DNA of 14,959 nt from an uncultured Alistipes sp. (GCA_959604655.1 CAUHCL010000045.1:1-14959); one strand, 5' to 3'. Counted from the stretch's first letter, positions 1 to 6,840 are shown. The notes: generated by a model not told the origin, from the sequence alone. Translations and numbers: made by a program.

Positions 1-64
1 CTTCGGCGGCTGCGGGGGTCGCGCTTTGCGCGAGCCGCCGAAGATAACGCCGCGCTGCGCGGCG
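1..64. repeat. Two GC-rich hairpins at window edge
   Basis: Positions 1-11 (CTTCGGCGGCT) pair perfectly with 33-43, and inside them 20-24 pairs with 28-32 around a TTT loop. A second perfect hairpin follows: 48-54 pairs with 58-64 around CTG. No reading frame here looks like protein. The first 12 bases (CTTCGGCGGCTG) recur at 11972-11983, upstream of repeat copy C, and a 13-mer at 43-55 recurs at 1831-1843. This suggests the block belongs to the same mosaic of intergenic structured repeats. The element may continue to the left of the window. Confidence 0.6.
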
Positions 65-69
65 AAGTT

Positions 70-106
70 GCTGCGGCCCGCGCGACTCTGATGAGGCGCA
101 ATCTTC
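70..106 (+). repeat. Structured intergenic repeat, partial copy A
   Basis: This stretch shares GCTGCGGCCCGCGC and then GCAATCTTC with 12138-12173, on the same strand as that copy. Between the shared ends the bases differ, but a hairpin remains: 82-84 pairs with 97-99 and 86-88 with 93-95 around a TGAT loop. The corresponding hairpin in copy C has a TGC loop. It looks like a truncated or diverged member of the family whose full copies lie at 320-420 and 12069-12169. Confidence 0.5.
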
Positions 107-122
107 CATAATTGCTTTATCC

Positions 123-150
123 GTTACCTTTTGTGCGGACAAAAGGTAAC
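123..150. repeat. Perfect 12-bp hairpin, GCGG loop
   Basis: Positions 123-134 (GTTACCTTTTGT) are the exact reverse complement of 139-150, around the tetraloop GCGG. The stem carries its own A/T runs but no T tail follows on the plus strand (next bases CCAAAAACC). It could act as a terminator for minus-strand transcription, since the minus strand reads GGTTTTTGG just upstream rather than downstream, but neither orientation is canonical. More likely it is a repeat-associated palindrome. Confidence 0.6.
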
Positions 151-160
151 CCAAAAACCG

Positions 161-298
161 CCGCGGTGAAACGATTTCGGGATCGGCCTTGCGACTTCGC
201 AGAATCGGATGCTTCGCATTTTTGAGGATCAAAAAGTCTCCGATTCTTTACGCTCCGTCGCCGCGGCCGCCCTTTTCCCGAAATCGCTTCTGCCGCGG
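161..298. repeat. 138-nt nested inverted repeat
   Basis: Six successive stems nest around one centre. The pairs are 161-166/293-298 (CCGCGG), 172-182/276-286 (CGATTTCGGGA, 11 bp), 184-188/265-269, 191-195/257-261, 201-209/239-247 (AGAATCGGA, 9 bp) and 219-225/229-235 (TTTTTGA around GGA). The whole stretch can fold into one long hairpin with small internal loops. The open frames crossing it have no recognisable protein character. It could be a stable transcript, an extended palindromic repeat unit or a miniature mobile element. No target-site duplication was found. Confidence 0.65.
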
Positions 299-319
299 GA
301 TGGGCTGACGCGCGTTAAT

Positions 320-420
320 ATTGCAGTCCGCAGGACTGCGCGGGCCGCAGCCTCGCCTCTGCGGAGGCCCGCTATTCGCATTTGCTCATCCACGCGGCCT
401 CCGCAGGCTGCGACCCGAAA
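320..420 (-). repeat. Structured intergenic repeat, full copy B
   Basis: This 101-nt copy matches the reverse complement of 12069-12169 with no gaps; I count 82 of 101 positions identical. Three hairpins are visible: 323-329/333-339 (GCAGTCC, loop GCA), a GCCTC/GAGGC stem at 350-354 and 364-368 with a 9-nt loop, and 394-400/405-411 (GCGGCCT, loop CCGC). In copy C the first stem changes as a pair (C-G becomes T-A), and the third trades one wobble for another. The strand given is relative to copies A and C. Confidence 0.75.
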
Positions 421-436
421 CACAAAACGCATTCCG

Positions 437-515
437 ACCGCCGTCGGCGAACAATAACCCACCCAAACATCCGTCAGCGATGCCGATCCTCGCGGTTCGG
501 CTCGGCGGCATGAGG
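437..515. repeat. Small hairpins between repeat and gene
   Basis: Two minor inverted repeats lie between copy B and the first gene. CCGAC/GTCGG lies around CGCC near 437-450. ATGCCG/CGGCAT lies near 480-513, with an inner CCGA/TCGG. The first gene's promoter is downstream of both, so any role in its expression is doubtful. They are listed so the stretch is accounted for. Confidence 0.35.
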
Positions 516-581
516 CAGTCCGATTTCGAGCGGCCGGCACATTATTTATCGCATCCATGCCTTTATTTCACAAATTATCGG

Positions 582-589
582 TACTTTTG
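582..589 (+). promoter_or_regulatory. Bacteroidetes -7 box upstream of the plug-domain gene
   Basis: TACTTTTG is an exact TAnnTTTG match, ending 20 nt before the ATG at 610. A clear TTTG -33 element at the right spacing is not obvious; 561-568 (CTTTATTT) is the closest. This implies a short 5' leader of about 12-16 nt. It would drive the plug-domain gene together with coaD. Confidence 0.55.
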
Positions 590-609
590 CGATAAACCGA
601 CCGAAAAAA

Positions 610-1305
610 ATGAAAAAGCTATTCATCATCGCGGCGACGGCGATATCATCGGCCGCAGCCGCACAACAGCAGCACGACGCGGAGCCGTTCAACGGGCTTC
701 TGCTCGACAACGACATGAAGGGCATCAAGGCCCGCATAGAGGTCGTCGGCAAGAAGATATACTCCGTATCCAATTCGCAGGGCAAGTTCGGATTCTCGTC
801 GATAGACGAATGCGACACGCTGTGCATAAAGTTCGGCAAGCGCGAGTTCATGGTTCCCGTCGAGGGGCGGCGCAGCATCAGAATAGTGATAGCCAAAGAC
901 GCCGTGCGCCCGCAACTCTCGGCCGAGCAGGACGAACAACTGATATCGCTGGGCGAGGCGTATGTCAAGAACCGCGAAACGGCCTCGTCGCCCAACGTCG
1001 TCCTCGGCGACCGACTCCGCCGATACGGATACACAACGCTCGGACCCGCACTCAATTCGATGGTGGCAGGCGTGCGATACAGCTACGAGGACGGCAAGAT
1101 CTACATGCGCGGGCAGTCGCTCAAACTGCCCACGGCGGCACTCATACTCTGCGACGGGCAGGAGGTGTCGTCGATAGACGATATCGACATACAGAACGTC
1201 GACCGCGTGGAGGTGCAGAACGCCCCCAACGCATTCGGCTCGCGCGGAGCCAACGGCGTGGTACTCGTATACATGCGCCATAAACCGACAATCAACAAAC
1301 GATGA
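610..1305 (+). CDS. Secreted barrel-less TonB-receptor plug-domain protein
   Basis: The 231-residue product has an N-terminal signal peptide (MKKLFIIAATAISSAAAA, predicted cut near residue 18). Residues about 27-95 resemble a carboxypeptidase-regulatory-like beta-sandwich (VVGKKIYSVSNSQGKFGF, then the DTLCIKFG strand). Residues about 135-222 resemble a TonB-dependent receptor plug: ALNSMVAGV, IYMRGQS, LILCDGQEV, VDRVEVQNA and the diagnostic GSRGANGVVLVYM. These are the first domains of SusC/RagA receptors, yet the frame ends where the 22-strand barrel should start, so it cannot form a channel. The frame is intact and its stop overlaps the coaD start (ATGA), so translation is probably coupled; that argues against a decaying fragment. 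It probably acts in the periplasm, perhaps on TonB or another plug-binding partner; the function is unknown. The ATG at 610 is chosen because the signal peptide begins there. Confidence 0.85.
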   Translation: MKKLFIIAATAISSAAAAQQQHDAEPFNGLLLDNDMKGIKARIEVVGKKIYSVSNSQGKFGFSSIDECDTLCIKFGKREFMVPVEGRRSIRIVIAKDAVRPQLSAEQDEQLISLGEAYVKNRETASSPNVVLGDRLRRYGYTTLGPALNSMVAGVRYSYEDGKIYMRGQSLKLPTAALILCDGQEVSSIDDIDIQNVDRVEVQNAPNAFGSRGANGVVLVYMRHKPTINKR

Positions 1306-1781
1306 AAACGGCAATCTTCCCCGGGTCGTTCGACCCGTTCACCCGCGGCCACGAGGCGGTGGTAAAGGAGGCTCTGGACCTTTTCGACAAGGTGGTGATA
1401 GCCATAGGCGACAACTGCCGCAAACGGTCGCTGCTCACGCTCGACGACCGCAAGCGGCTCATCGGCGACCTCTATGCCGCCAACGACAGAGTGGAGTGCG
1501 TGGCCTACGACACCTTAACGGGCGAGCTGGCCCGCAGCACGGGAGCCGTAGCCATAGTGCGCGGCGTGCGCAATACGGTCGACTTCGAATACGAACGCAC
1601 GATGGCGCAGATCAACCGCCGCATTTTCCCCGACATAACCACCGTCGTGCTCTTCACGCCGCCCGAGCTTACGGACATAGCCTCGTCGACGGTACGCGAG
1701 CTGCTCGCGTTCGGCCGCGACGTGAGCGACATGATGCCCGAGGGAATCCGCCTCGAAGAGTATCTGCCCGACCGTCGGTAG
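1302..1781 (+). CDS. coaD: Phosphopantetheine adenylyltransferase
   Basis: CoaD transfers AMP from ATP to 4'-phosphopantetheine, making dephospho-CoA in the penultimate step of cytoplasmic coenzyme A synthesis. The 159-residue length is normal for bacterial CoaD. The nucleotidyltransferase motif PGSFDPFTRGH is at residues 7-17, with the catalytic His at 17. RGVRNTVDFEYE (about 88-99) and IASSTVREL (about 127-135) are the expected substrate- and ATP-binding segments. The start ATG overlaps the stop of the upstream plug-domain gene by 4 nt, so the pair is very likely co-transcribed. A hairpin follows the stop codon directly. Confidence 0.97.
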   Translation: MKTAIFPGSFDPFTRGHEAVVKEALDLFDKVVIAIGDNCRKRSLLTLDDRKRLIGDLYAANDRVECVAYDTLTGELARSTGAVAIVRGVRNTVDFEYERTMAQINRRIFPDITTVVLFTPPELTDIASSTVRELLAFGRDVSDMMPEGIRLEEYLPDRR

Positions 1782-1823
1782 CGGCGGCTTCGGCACGGGG
1801 CCGACGCCGCAAAACCTCTTTTT
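1781..1823 (+). terminator. Hairpin after coaD, possible weak terminator
   Basis: GCGGCG at 1781-1786 pairs with 1805-1810, and TCGGC at 1790-1794 pairs with 1800-1804. A 3-nt bulge separates the two stems and the loop is 5 nt. A T5 run appears only at 1819-1823, after AAAACCTC, so this is weaker than a textbook terminator. A promoter for lpxD lies just downstream, consistent with a unit boundary here. Confidence 0.45.
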
Positions 1824-1847
1824 CGCGAGCGATAACGCCGCGCAGGC

Positions 1848-1877
1848 TTGTATTGTCGATTTATATCGCTATATTTG
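1848..1877 (+). promoter_or_regulatory. Promoter upstream of lpxD
   Basis: The -7 box TATATTTG at 1870-1877 is an exact TAnnTTTG match. A TTG at 1848-1850 lies 19 nt upstream, where the Bacteroidetes -33 element is expected. The likely transcription start is about 25-30 nt before the lpxD ATG at 1910. It probably serves lpxD and the thioredoxin gene behind it. Confidence 0.6.
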
Positions 1878-1909
1878 TCGTCGTTAATTAACGTATCGAA
1901 ACAGATTCT

Positions 1910-2935
1910 ATGGAATTTACGGCAGAAATGATAGCCGCTCTTCTCGGCGGCACGGTCGATGGCGACAAAACGGCTGCGGTGCACACCGTATCGTCTATCG
2001 AGGGCGGCAAGCGCGGATCGCTCAGCTATCTCACCAATCCCAAATACGAACAGTTCGTCTACACCACTGAGGCTTCGATAGTGCTGGTCGGCGAGGCGTT
2101 CCGCCCCGCGCAACCCGTGGCGGCCACTCTGGTAAGGGTTCCCGACGTCGGTGCGGCGATAGTGAAGCTGCTGGAGATGTACAACGCCGCCAAGCCGCAG
2201 AAAAAGGGCATCAGCAAGATGTGCTCCATATCGGACAAGGCCACCGTCGGCAAGGATTGCTACGTGGGCGACTTCGCGGTGATCGAGGCGGGAGCCGAAA
2301 TAGGCGACGGCGCCAAGATATATCCGCAGGCATACATAGGCGACGGCGTGAAGATCGGCGCAGGCACCGTGATATATGCGGGCGTGAAGATCTACGAGGG
2401 GTGCCGTATCGGCGCACGCTGCATCATCCATGCGGGGGCAGTGATAGGAGCCGACGGCTTCGGATTCATGCCCAAGCCCGACGGTTCGTTCGACAAGATC
2501 CCCCAGTTGGGTAACGTGGTGATCGAGGACGACGTGGAGATAGGCGCCAACACCTGCATCGACCGCGCCAAGACCGATTCGACCGTAATACGCCGCGGCG
2601 TGAAGCTCGACAACCTCATTCAGGTGGGCCATAACGTCGAGATAGGCGAAAACACCGTGTCGTCGGCGCAGATGGGCATAGCGGGCACCTCGAAGATCGG
2701 CCGCAACTGCTTCCTGGCGGGGCAGGTGGGCATAGCCGACCATGTGACGATAGGCGACCGCGTGAAGATAGGTTCGAAGACGGGGCTGGACAAGGACGTG
2801 CCCGACGGAGAGATCCGTTTCGGCTACCCCGCCCTGCCGGGCATGCAGTACCACCGTTCGTTCGCCGTGTTCAAGAATCTGCCCGACCTGGCAAAACGCG
2901 TGGCGGAACTGGAGAAAGCGGCGAAAAAGGAATGA
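1910..2935 (+). CDS. lpxD: UDP-3-O-acylglucosamine N-acyltransferase
   Basis: LpxD adds the N-linked hydroxyacyl chain from acyl-ACP to UDP-3-O-acylglucosamine, an early cytoplasmic step of lipid A synthesis. The 341-residue length fits the family. Residues 1-100 form the uridine-binding domain (SSIEGGKRGSLSYLTNPKYE). From about 105 to 315 there are continuous left-handed beta-helix hexapeptide repeats, such as VIEAGAEIGDGAKIYP. IQVGHNVEIG carries the presumed catalytic His at residue 241, matching the position known in E. coli. GADGFGF and a C-terminal helix (FKNLPDLAKRVAELEKA) are also typical. No lpxC-fabZ or lpxA is adjacent, unlike in many Bacteroidetes. The next gene starts 44 nt downstream with no promoter or terminator seen between them. 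Confidence 0.96.
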   Translation: MEFTAEMIAALLGGTVDGDKTAAVHTVSSIEGGKRGSLSYLTNPKYEQFVYTTEASIVLVGEAFRPAQPVAATLVRVPDVGAAIVKLLEMYNAAKPQKKGISKMCSISDKATVGKDCYVGDFAVIEAGAEIGDGAKIYPQAYIGDGVKIGAGTVIYAGVKIYEGCRIGARCIIHAGAVIGADGFGFMPKPDGSFDKIPQLGNVVIEDDVEIGANTCIDRAKTDSTVIRRGVKLDNLIQVGHNVEIGENTVSSAQMGIAGTSKIGRNCFLAGQVGIADHVTIGDRVKIGSKTGLDKDVPDGEIRFGYPALPGMQYHRSFAVFKNLPDLAKRVAELEKAAKKE

Positions 2936-2979
2936 TTTTGGATAGCGACAGAACAGACAGAACATAAAAACATAACGAA

Positions 2980-4047
2980 ATGAAAAGAATTTTTGCAATC
3001 ATCGCATCGGCCGCCATGCTGGGCAGCTGCTCGAACGGCACGAAGTACACCATCAAGGGCACCGACGAATCGTTCGAAAACGGCAAGTACGCATACCTGT
3101 ACCTCGACGGTAAAACCGACTCGGTGCTTATCGCCGACAACTCGTTCGAGATAAAGGGCGCGGGCGAGCTCGAATTGCCCGCGTCGGCAACGCTCGTCAT
3201 AAGCGAACCGGGTGCCCGACGTCCCGACGTAGCGGTTCCTTTGTTCGTCGAGGCAGGTACCATCGAGATCAAGAAACTCGACCCCGAACAGCCTGCAATG
3301 AGCGCCACGGGAACGCCCCTGAACGACAAGCAGGCGGCATTCAACAGCAAGAGCCTTCAGATCAACAACGATTTCCGCGCTGCGTACGAGGCCAAGGACG
3401 AGGCCAAGATGGAGCAGATCGAGAACGACTGGAAGAACACGATAAAGCAGACCATCGCCGACAACAGCGACAACCTCTTCGGTGTCAGGATGCTCCTGAA
3501 TAACCAGTACTCGATGGAGCCGCAGGAGCTGCTGGACATGATAGCGTCGTTCTCTGCCGAGCAGCAGGAGTCTCTGGCCGACACGAAGAAAGCTGCCGAG
3601 ACCGCACTCAAGGTAACACCCGGCAACCCCTACGTGGAGATCGTCGACAAGGATGCCGACGGCAAGGAGATCTCGCTCAAGAGCGTGGTGGAGAACAAGG
3701 CCAACAAATATGTGCTCATCGACTTCTGGGCATCGTGGTGCGGCCCCTGCATGGGCGAGGTTCCGTTCCTGGTGGAGACCTACGACAAGTATCACAAGAA
3801 GGGATTCGAGATCTACGGAGTGTCGTTCGACGGCGACCGCGACTCTTGGCTGAAGGCCGTGGAGGGCAAGAAGATGAACTGGATCCAGGTAAGTTCGCTC
3901 GCCTCGTGGAACAATCAGGCGCGCAACGACTACGCCGTAAACAGCATCCCCGCCAACTTCCTCGTGGATTGCGCCACGGGCAAGATCATAGCCAAGGGCC
4001 TGCGCGGCGAGGAGTTGCAGAAAAAGATCGCCGAGCTGCTCGACTAA
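2980..4047 (+). CDS. DUF4369/TlpA-like thioredoxin-fold lipoprotein
   Basis: The 355-residue product begins with a lipoprotein signal (lipobox LGSC, acylated Cys17), so it should be membrane-anchored and face the periplasm or surface. Residues about 22-105 look like a DUF4369 beta domain (YTIKGTDES ... YLYLDGKTDSVLI). A charged, mostly helical linker follows. Residues about 215-355 form a TlpA/ResA-type thioredoxin domain with FWASWCGPC (redox Cys254 and Cys257) and the cis-Pro loop SIPANF (Pro324). It likely reduces or rearranges disulfides of exported proteins; its partner is unknown. It is probably transcribed with lpxD, though no direct functional link to lipid A is evident. A strong terminator follows the stop codon. 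Confidence 0.9.
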   Translation: MKRIFAIIASAAMLGSCSNGTKYTIKGTDESFENGKYAYLYLDGKTDSVLIADNSFEIKGAGELELPASATLVISEPGARRPDVAVPLFVEAGTIEIKKLDPEQPAMSATGTPLNDKQAAFNSKSLQINNDFRAAYEAKDEAKMEQIENDWKNTIKQTIADNSDNLFGVRMLLNNQYSMEPQELLDMIASFSAEQQESLADTKKAAETALKVTPGNPYVEIVDKDADGKEISLKSVVENKANKYVLIDFWASWCGPCMGEVPFLVETYDKYHKKGFEIYGVSFDGDRDSWLKAVEGKKMNWIQVSSLASWNNQARNDYAVNSIPANFLVDCATGKIIAKGLRGEELQKKIAELLD

Positions 4048-4070
4048 ACCGCACGGCAGACTGAATTTAC

Positions 4071-4107
4071 AAAGCGGCCGCCCCTGCATTCGGGGCGGCC
4101 GCTTTTT
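4071..4107 (+). terminator. Strong rho-independent terminator
   Basis: AAAGCGGCCGCCCC at 4071-4084 is the exact reverse complement of 4092-4105. The loop is 7 nt and the T5 run is at 4103-4107. It lies 23 nt after the thioredoxin stop codon and ends the plus-strand block. On the minus strand it sits about 110 nt past the GH92 stop with a weaker TTTGTAAATT tail, so it may also serve the converging GH92 transcript. Confidence 0.88.
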
Positions 4108-4215
4108 ACGTCGATGCGCTGCGCGATTATTCTTCGGAGCAGCAGATATTCGGGCGGCAGGCTGCTGAGAAACGGAGTCGGCAACAGAGTCAATATATTA
4201 TGCCCGACCTGCTCT

Positions 4216-6477
4216 TTATTGCCGATCGGCCGAAGGCGGCACCGCGTCGCTCGCACTGCCCCACTCCTTGTTGGGCATATTGCCCATCACCAATACCAGC
4301 TTTCCGCCATCCTTTATGTCATCGTGGCTGAACCAGGGCTTGTTCCACGTCCGACCATTCAACGTAGCCGACTGTATGTATTTGTTTTCATCCGATGCCC
4401 CCTGCGCCTCGATCTCGAACACCTTACCGTTGCCCAATTCAATCTTCGCATCCGTAAACAGCGGACTGCCGATGTTGTAGGCAGGGAATCCCGGGGTCAC
4501 GGGATAGAATCCCAGAGACGAGAATACCACGAACGAAGTCATGCCGCCGCCGTCCTCATCGCCCGGGATGCCCATCAGGTCGTTGCGGAACCATGTCTTC
4601 AGCATCTGGCGGATGCGCTTCTGCGTCTTCCACGGCTGTCCTGCGTAGTTATACAAATAAGGGACATGCAAAGAGGGTTCGTTCGCCATCGAGAACTGGC
4701 CCACGTTGCCCGTATGATCGGGCAGCTTGGCATAGAACTGGTATTTGCTGCGCCCCAACGGCTCCGTGAACGTGCGGTCGAGATTGGCTACGAACCGTTC
4801 GTTGCCACCCATCAGGCTAATGAGATCGGCCACGTTATGGGGAACATCCCAGCGATAGACCCAGCCGTTATTCTCGCCGTAGTATTCGCGGGCACCCATT
4901 CCGCCCGAGAAGCTGTAATCGAACGGCTCGATCCATTTGCCGTCCTTGTCCTTAGGATGGAAAAAACCCGTCTCGGCATTGTATACGTTGCGATAGTTGT
5001 GCGCGCACTCCAGATAATGCGCAGCTTCCTCCTTCCTGCCCAGCATATCGGCAATGCGCGACAGGCACCACTGGTCATAGGAGGTTCCCAGCGTAACGGC
5101 AATCGGCTGACGTTTCTCGAACGAATGCACATTGGGGTCGGTCTCCTTCTCGTCGGGCCGAAGCGCGGGAATGTATCCGTTTTTCTTGTAGAAGTCGTCA
5201 AGCCATCCAGCCGCCACGCCCGACCAAGGCGCCAGAGTCTTCTCTTCGATGCCCCTGCGGCAGGCTTCGTACGCCTTTGCCAGATCCAACCGCAGGCCTT
5301 TGGCAGCGGCGTCGGCCACTGTGGCCACGGCATGGTTGGAGTTCATGCGGCGTGTATCGCCCGTCACCTCGGGGAAGGTCGGCATCCACATGTTGCCCAT
5401 CTGCTCGGCCATGCGCAGGTAAGATGCGATGATGTCTTCCTCCTTCTGCCGATTGATGAGCAGGCGCAGGGGGTGGGCAGCGCGGTAAGTGTCCCAGATC
5501 CAGTCGTCGGTATAGAAGGGGACGCCTTCATCGTCGTGTACCTTGCCGTCGAATGCACTGAAATAGCGTCCGTCCTCGCTCATGCAGATGGGGCGTTCGA
5601 AAGTGCGGTAGAGCGAAGAGTAGAGCACAGTCTTGTCGTCCTCCGTTCCGCCCTGCACCCGAATGGCACTCAAAGCCTCATTCCACACCTGCCGCCCTTT
5701 GGCAGCCAGCGCTTCCACATCATAATCCGTCTGTTCGCGGCGCAGATTCTTTTCCGCCTGTTCCTCGCTGATAAAGGAGATGCCGTAGCGCAGGCTTACA
5801 CTGCGGGTGCCGTCGGCAAAGCGCCACACGGCGCAGGCATTCGCCCCCTCTGCCTGCTGTCGCGTGCAATCTATCGCACCCGCATTCAGAATACCCGTTT
5901 CCGTCGGTTTCTCCCGACTCTCGATATAGAGGTAGACGTTAGTATTGTCGCTCAACTTCTGGTATCCGCTGATAAAGCCGTCGCCCGTACGTATGGCACC
6001 GTTGCGGGTGTTCACCAGAATGTATGCGGGCTTGCCCTCTTCATATCCGATACGGTAAATGGCCGACTGGTGGGAAAGCGCATAATCCACCGTCATGCGG
6101 TTGTCGTCCAGCATCACACTGTATGAATAGGGAGTCAGGCGCTCGTTGTCGTAATTGTATGCCACCACGGGCTTCAGCTCCTTACCCTGAAAGGGAGTGA
6201 GGTTGAACGCAGAGCGTTCGCGGTGGTTGGTCACAATCAAGGGCAGTCCGTTCACATGTTCGGAAGTATAGTCCGAGCGCTCGGGATAGACGCGCAGCAT
6301 GCTGTTAGGCAACTGTACGGTGGGAAATGCAGGCACCAGCAAGTGGCTGATGTTTCCCACGTAAGGATTTACATAATCTATCGGATCCTTCTCTGCAAAG
6401 GCCTTATTCGGCCCGCAGTTACAAGCCGCCAACATAGACGCCAAGACTACAAAGACCAAACAATGAGTTATTTTCAT
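4216..6477 (-). CDS. GH92 exo-alpha-mannosidase lipoprotein
   Basis: GH92 enzymes remove terminal alpha-mannose by inversion and depend on calcium. The 753-residue length is typical. The signal peptide ends in lipobox LAAC (Cys19), predicting an anchored lipoprotein. The N-terminal beta domain starts with VNPYVGNISH. The C-terminal (alpha/alpha)6 part carries YYGENNGWVYRW, with the presumed acid Glu535. It also carries GIPGDEDGGGMTSFVVFSSL, the family hallmark with Asp640 and Asp642 as base candidates, followed by GFYPVTPGFPAYNIGSPLF. The linkage (alpha-1,2, 1,3, 1,4 or 1,6) cannot be read from sequence. Codon use differs from all neighbours: the first ten Ser codons use tct, agc, tcg, tcc, tca and agt, and TTG is common for Leu, while the neighbours use almost only TCG and AGC. 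Recent transfer from a Bacteroides-like donor is a reasonable inference. It has its own promoter. Confidence 0.95.
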   Translation of the reverse strand: MKITHCLVFVVLASMLAACNCGPNKAFAEKDPIDYVNPYVGNISHLLVPAFPTVQLPNSMLRVYPERSDYTSEHVNGLPLIVTNHRERSAFNLTPFQGKELKPVVAYNYDNERLTPYSYSVMLDDNRMTVDYALSHQSAIYRIGYEEGKPAYILVNTRNGAIRTGDGFISGYQKLSDNTNVYLYIESREKPTETGILNAGAIDCTRQQAEGANACAVWRFADGTRSVSLRYGISFISEEQAEKNLRREQTDYDVEALAAKGRQVWNEALSAIRVQGGTEDDKTVLYSSLYRTFERPICMSEDGRYFSAFDGKVHDDEGVPFYTDDWIWDTYRAAHPLRLLINRQKEEDIIASYLRMAEQMGNMWMPTFPEVTGDTRRMNSNHAVATVADAAAKGLRLDLAKAYEACRRGIEEKTLAPWSGVAAGWLDDFYKKNGYIPALRPDEKETDPNVHSFEKRQPIAVTLGTSYDQWCLSRIADMLGRKEEAAHYLECAHNYRNVYNAETGFFHPKDKDGKWIEPFDYSFSGGMGAREYYGENNGWVYRWDVPHNVADLISLMGGNERFVANLDRTFTEPLGRSKYQFYAKLPDHTGNVGQFSMANEPSLHVPYLYNYAGQPWKTQKRIRQMLKTWFRNDLMGIPGDEDGGGMTSFVVFSSLGFYPVTPGFPAYNIGSPLFTDAKIELGNGKVFEIEAQGASDENKYIQSATLNGRTWNKPWFSHDDIKDGGKLVLVMGNMPNKEWGSASDAVPPSADRQ

Positions 6478-6507
6478 AATATATATCTTAATTCATTTAT
6501 TTACTGA

Positions 6508-6538
6508 CAAAAATACGAAAACCATCTTGTCATTCCAA
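6508..6538 (-). promoter_or_regulatory. Promoter upstream of GH92
   Basis: On the minus strand, TATTTTTG (6508-6515) is an exact TAnnTTTG -7 box. A TTG (6536-6538) lies 20 nt upstream of it. The box ends 30 nt before the ATG at 6477, leaving an A/T-rich leader with no Shine-Dalgarno sequence, as is usual in Bacteroidetes. Confidence 0.6.
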
Positions 6539-6539
6539 C

Positions 6540-6799
6540 TAAAAAAAGGTCTAATCGACACACCGAACTCGGCTTTATGTTTCAAACAAATCCCGTTCGG
6601 CGCCGCAGCGACCGACATCCCCCCCCCGAGGGAGGATTGCGGGACAAAGTTCTGTTATGGCAACCGTGCAATCTGTGCAGGCACGATTGCTCTCGCTGTC
6701 CCAACGCAGTTCAGAAGAAGATCGGATTTACAAATGCGGCCCGCGGGTGGTCGCATGCAGACTTGATTCTACGGACAACACGGAGATAACAATTAAAAC
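6540..6799. other. Gene-free stretch between GH92 and tRNA-Leu
   Basis: Short open frames exist on the plus strand but none has recognisable family character, a credible promoter or normal codon use. Visible structure includes an imperfect hairpin (6660-6669 with 6681-6690, one mismatch) and a run of nine C at 6619-6627. It may be a degraded gene or upstream DNA that came with GH92; I cannot tell which. Confidence 0.4.
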
Positions 6800-6833
6800 A
6801 AAAATCCCAAATGACGAATCATTTGGGATTTTT
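6800..6833 (-). terminator. Terminator of tRNA-Leu
   Basis: Positions 6800-6814 (AAAAATCCCAAATGA) are the exact reverse complement of 6819-6833, a 15-bp stem around a 4-nt loop. On the minus strand the stem ends in TTTTTGTTTTAATTG, a good U-rich tail. It begins 8 nt after the tRNA 3' end, so it is the tRNA terminator and insulates GH92 from upstream transcription. Confidence 0.85.
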
Positions 6834-6840
6834 CTGACAG

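Noticed and set aside
209..558. Short overlapping frames on both strands across the repeats
   Set aside because: They are translations of palindromic repeat DNA; shared peptide-like stretches with 11963-12208 reflect the nucleotide repeat, not protein homology.
1505..2998. 497-codon minus-strand frame antisense to coaD and lpxD
   Set aside because: It spans an intergenic promoter and opposes two certain genes; composition is that of a shadow frame.
2824..4089. 421-codon minus-strand frame antisense to the thioredoxin gene
   Set aside because: Leu/Val/His-rich shadow product with no motif; the plus-strand gene has a lipobox and a CGPC site.
4114..6126. 670-codon plus-strand frame antisense to GH92
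   Set aside because: No family motif or promoter; the GH92 frame has full catalytic motifs and a signal peptide.
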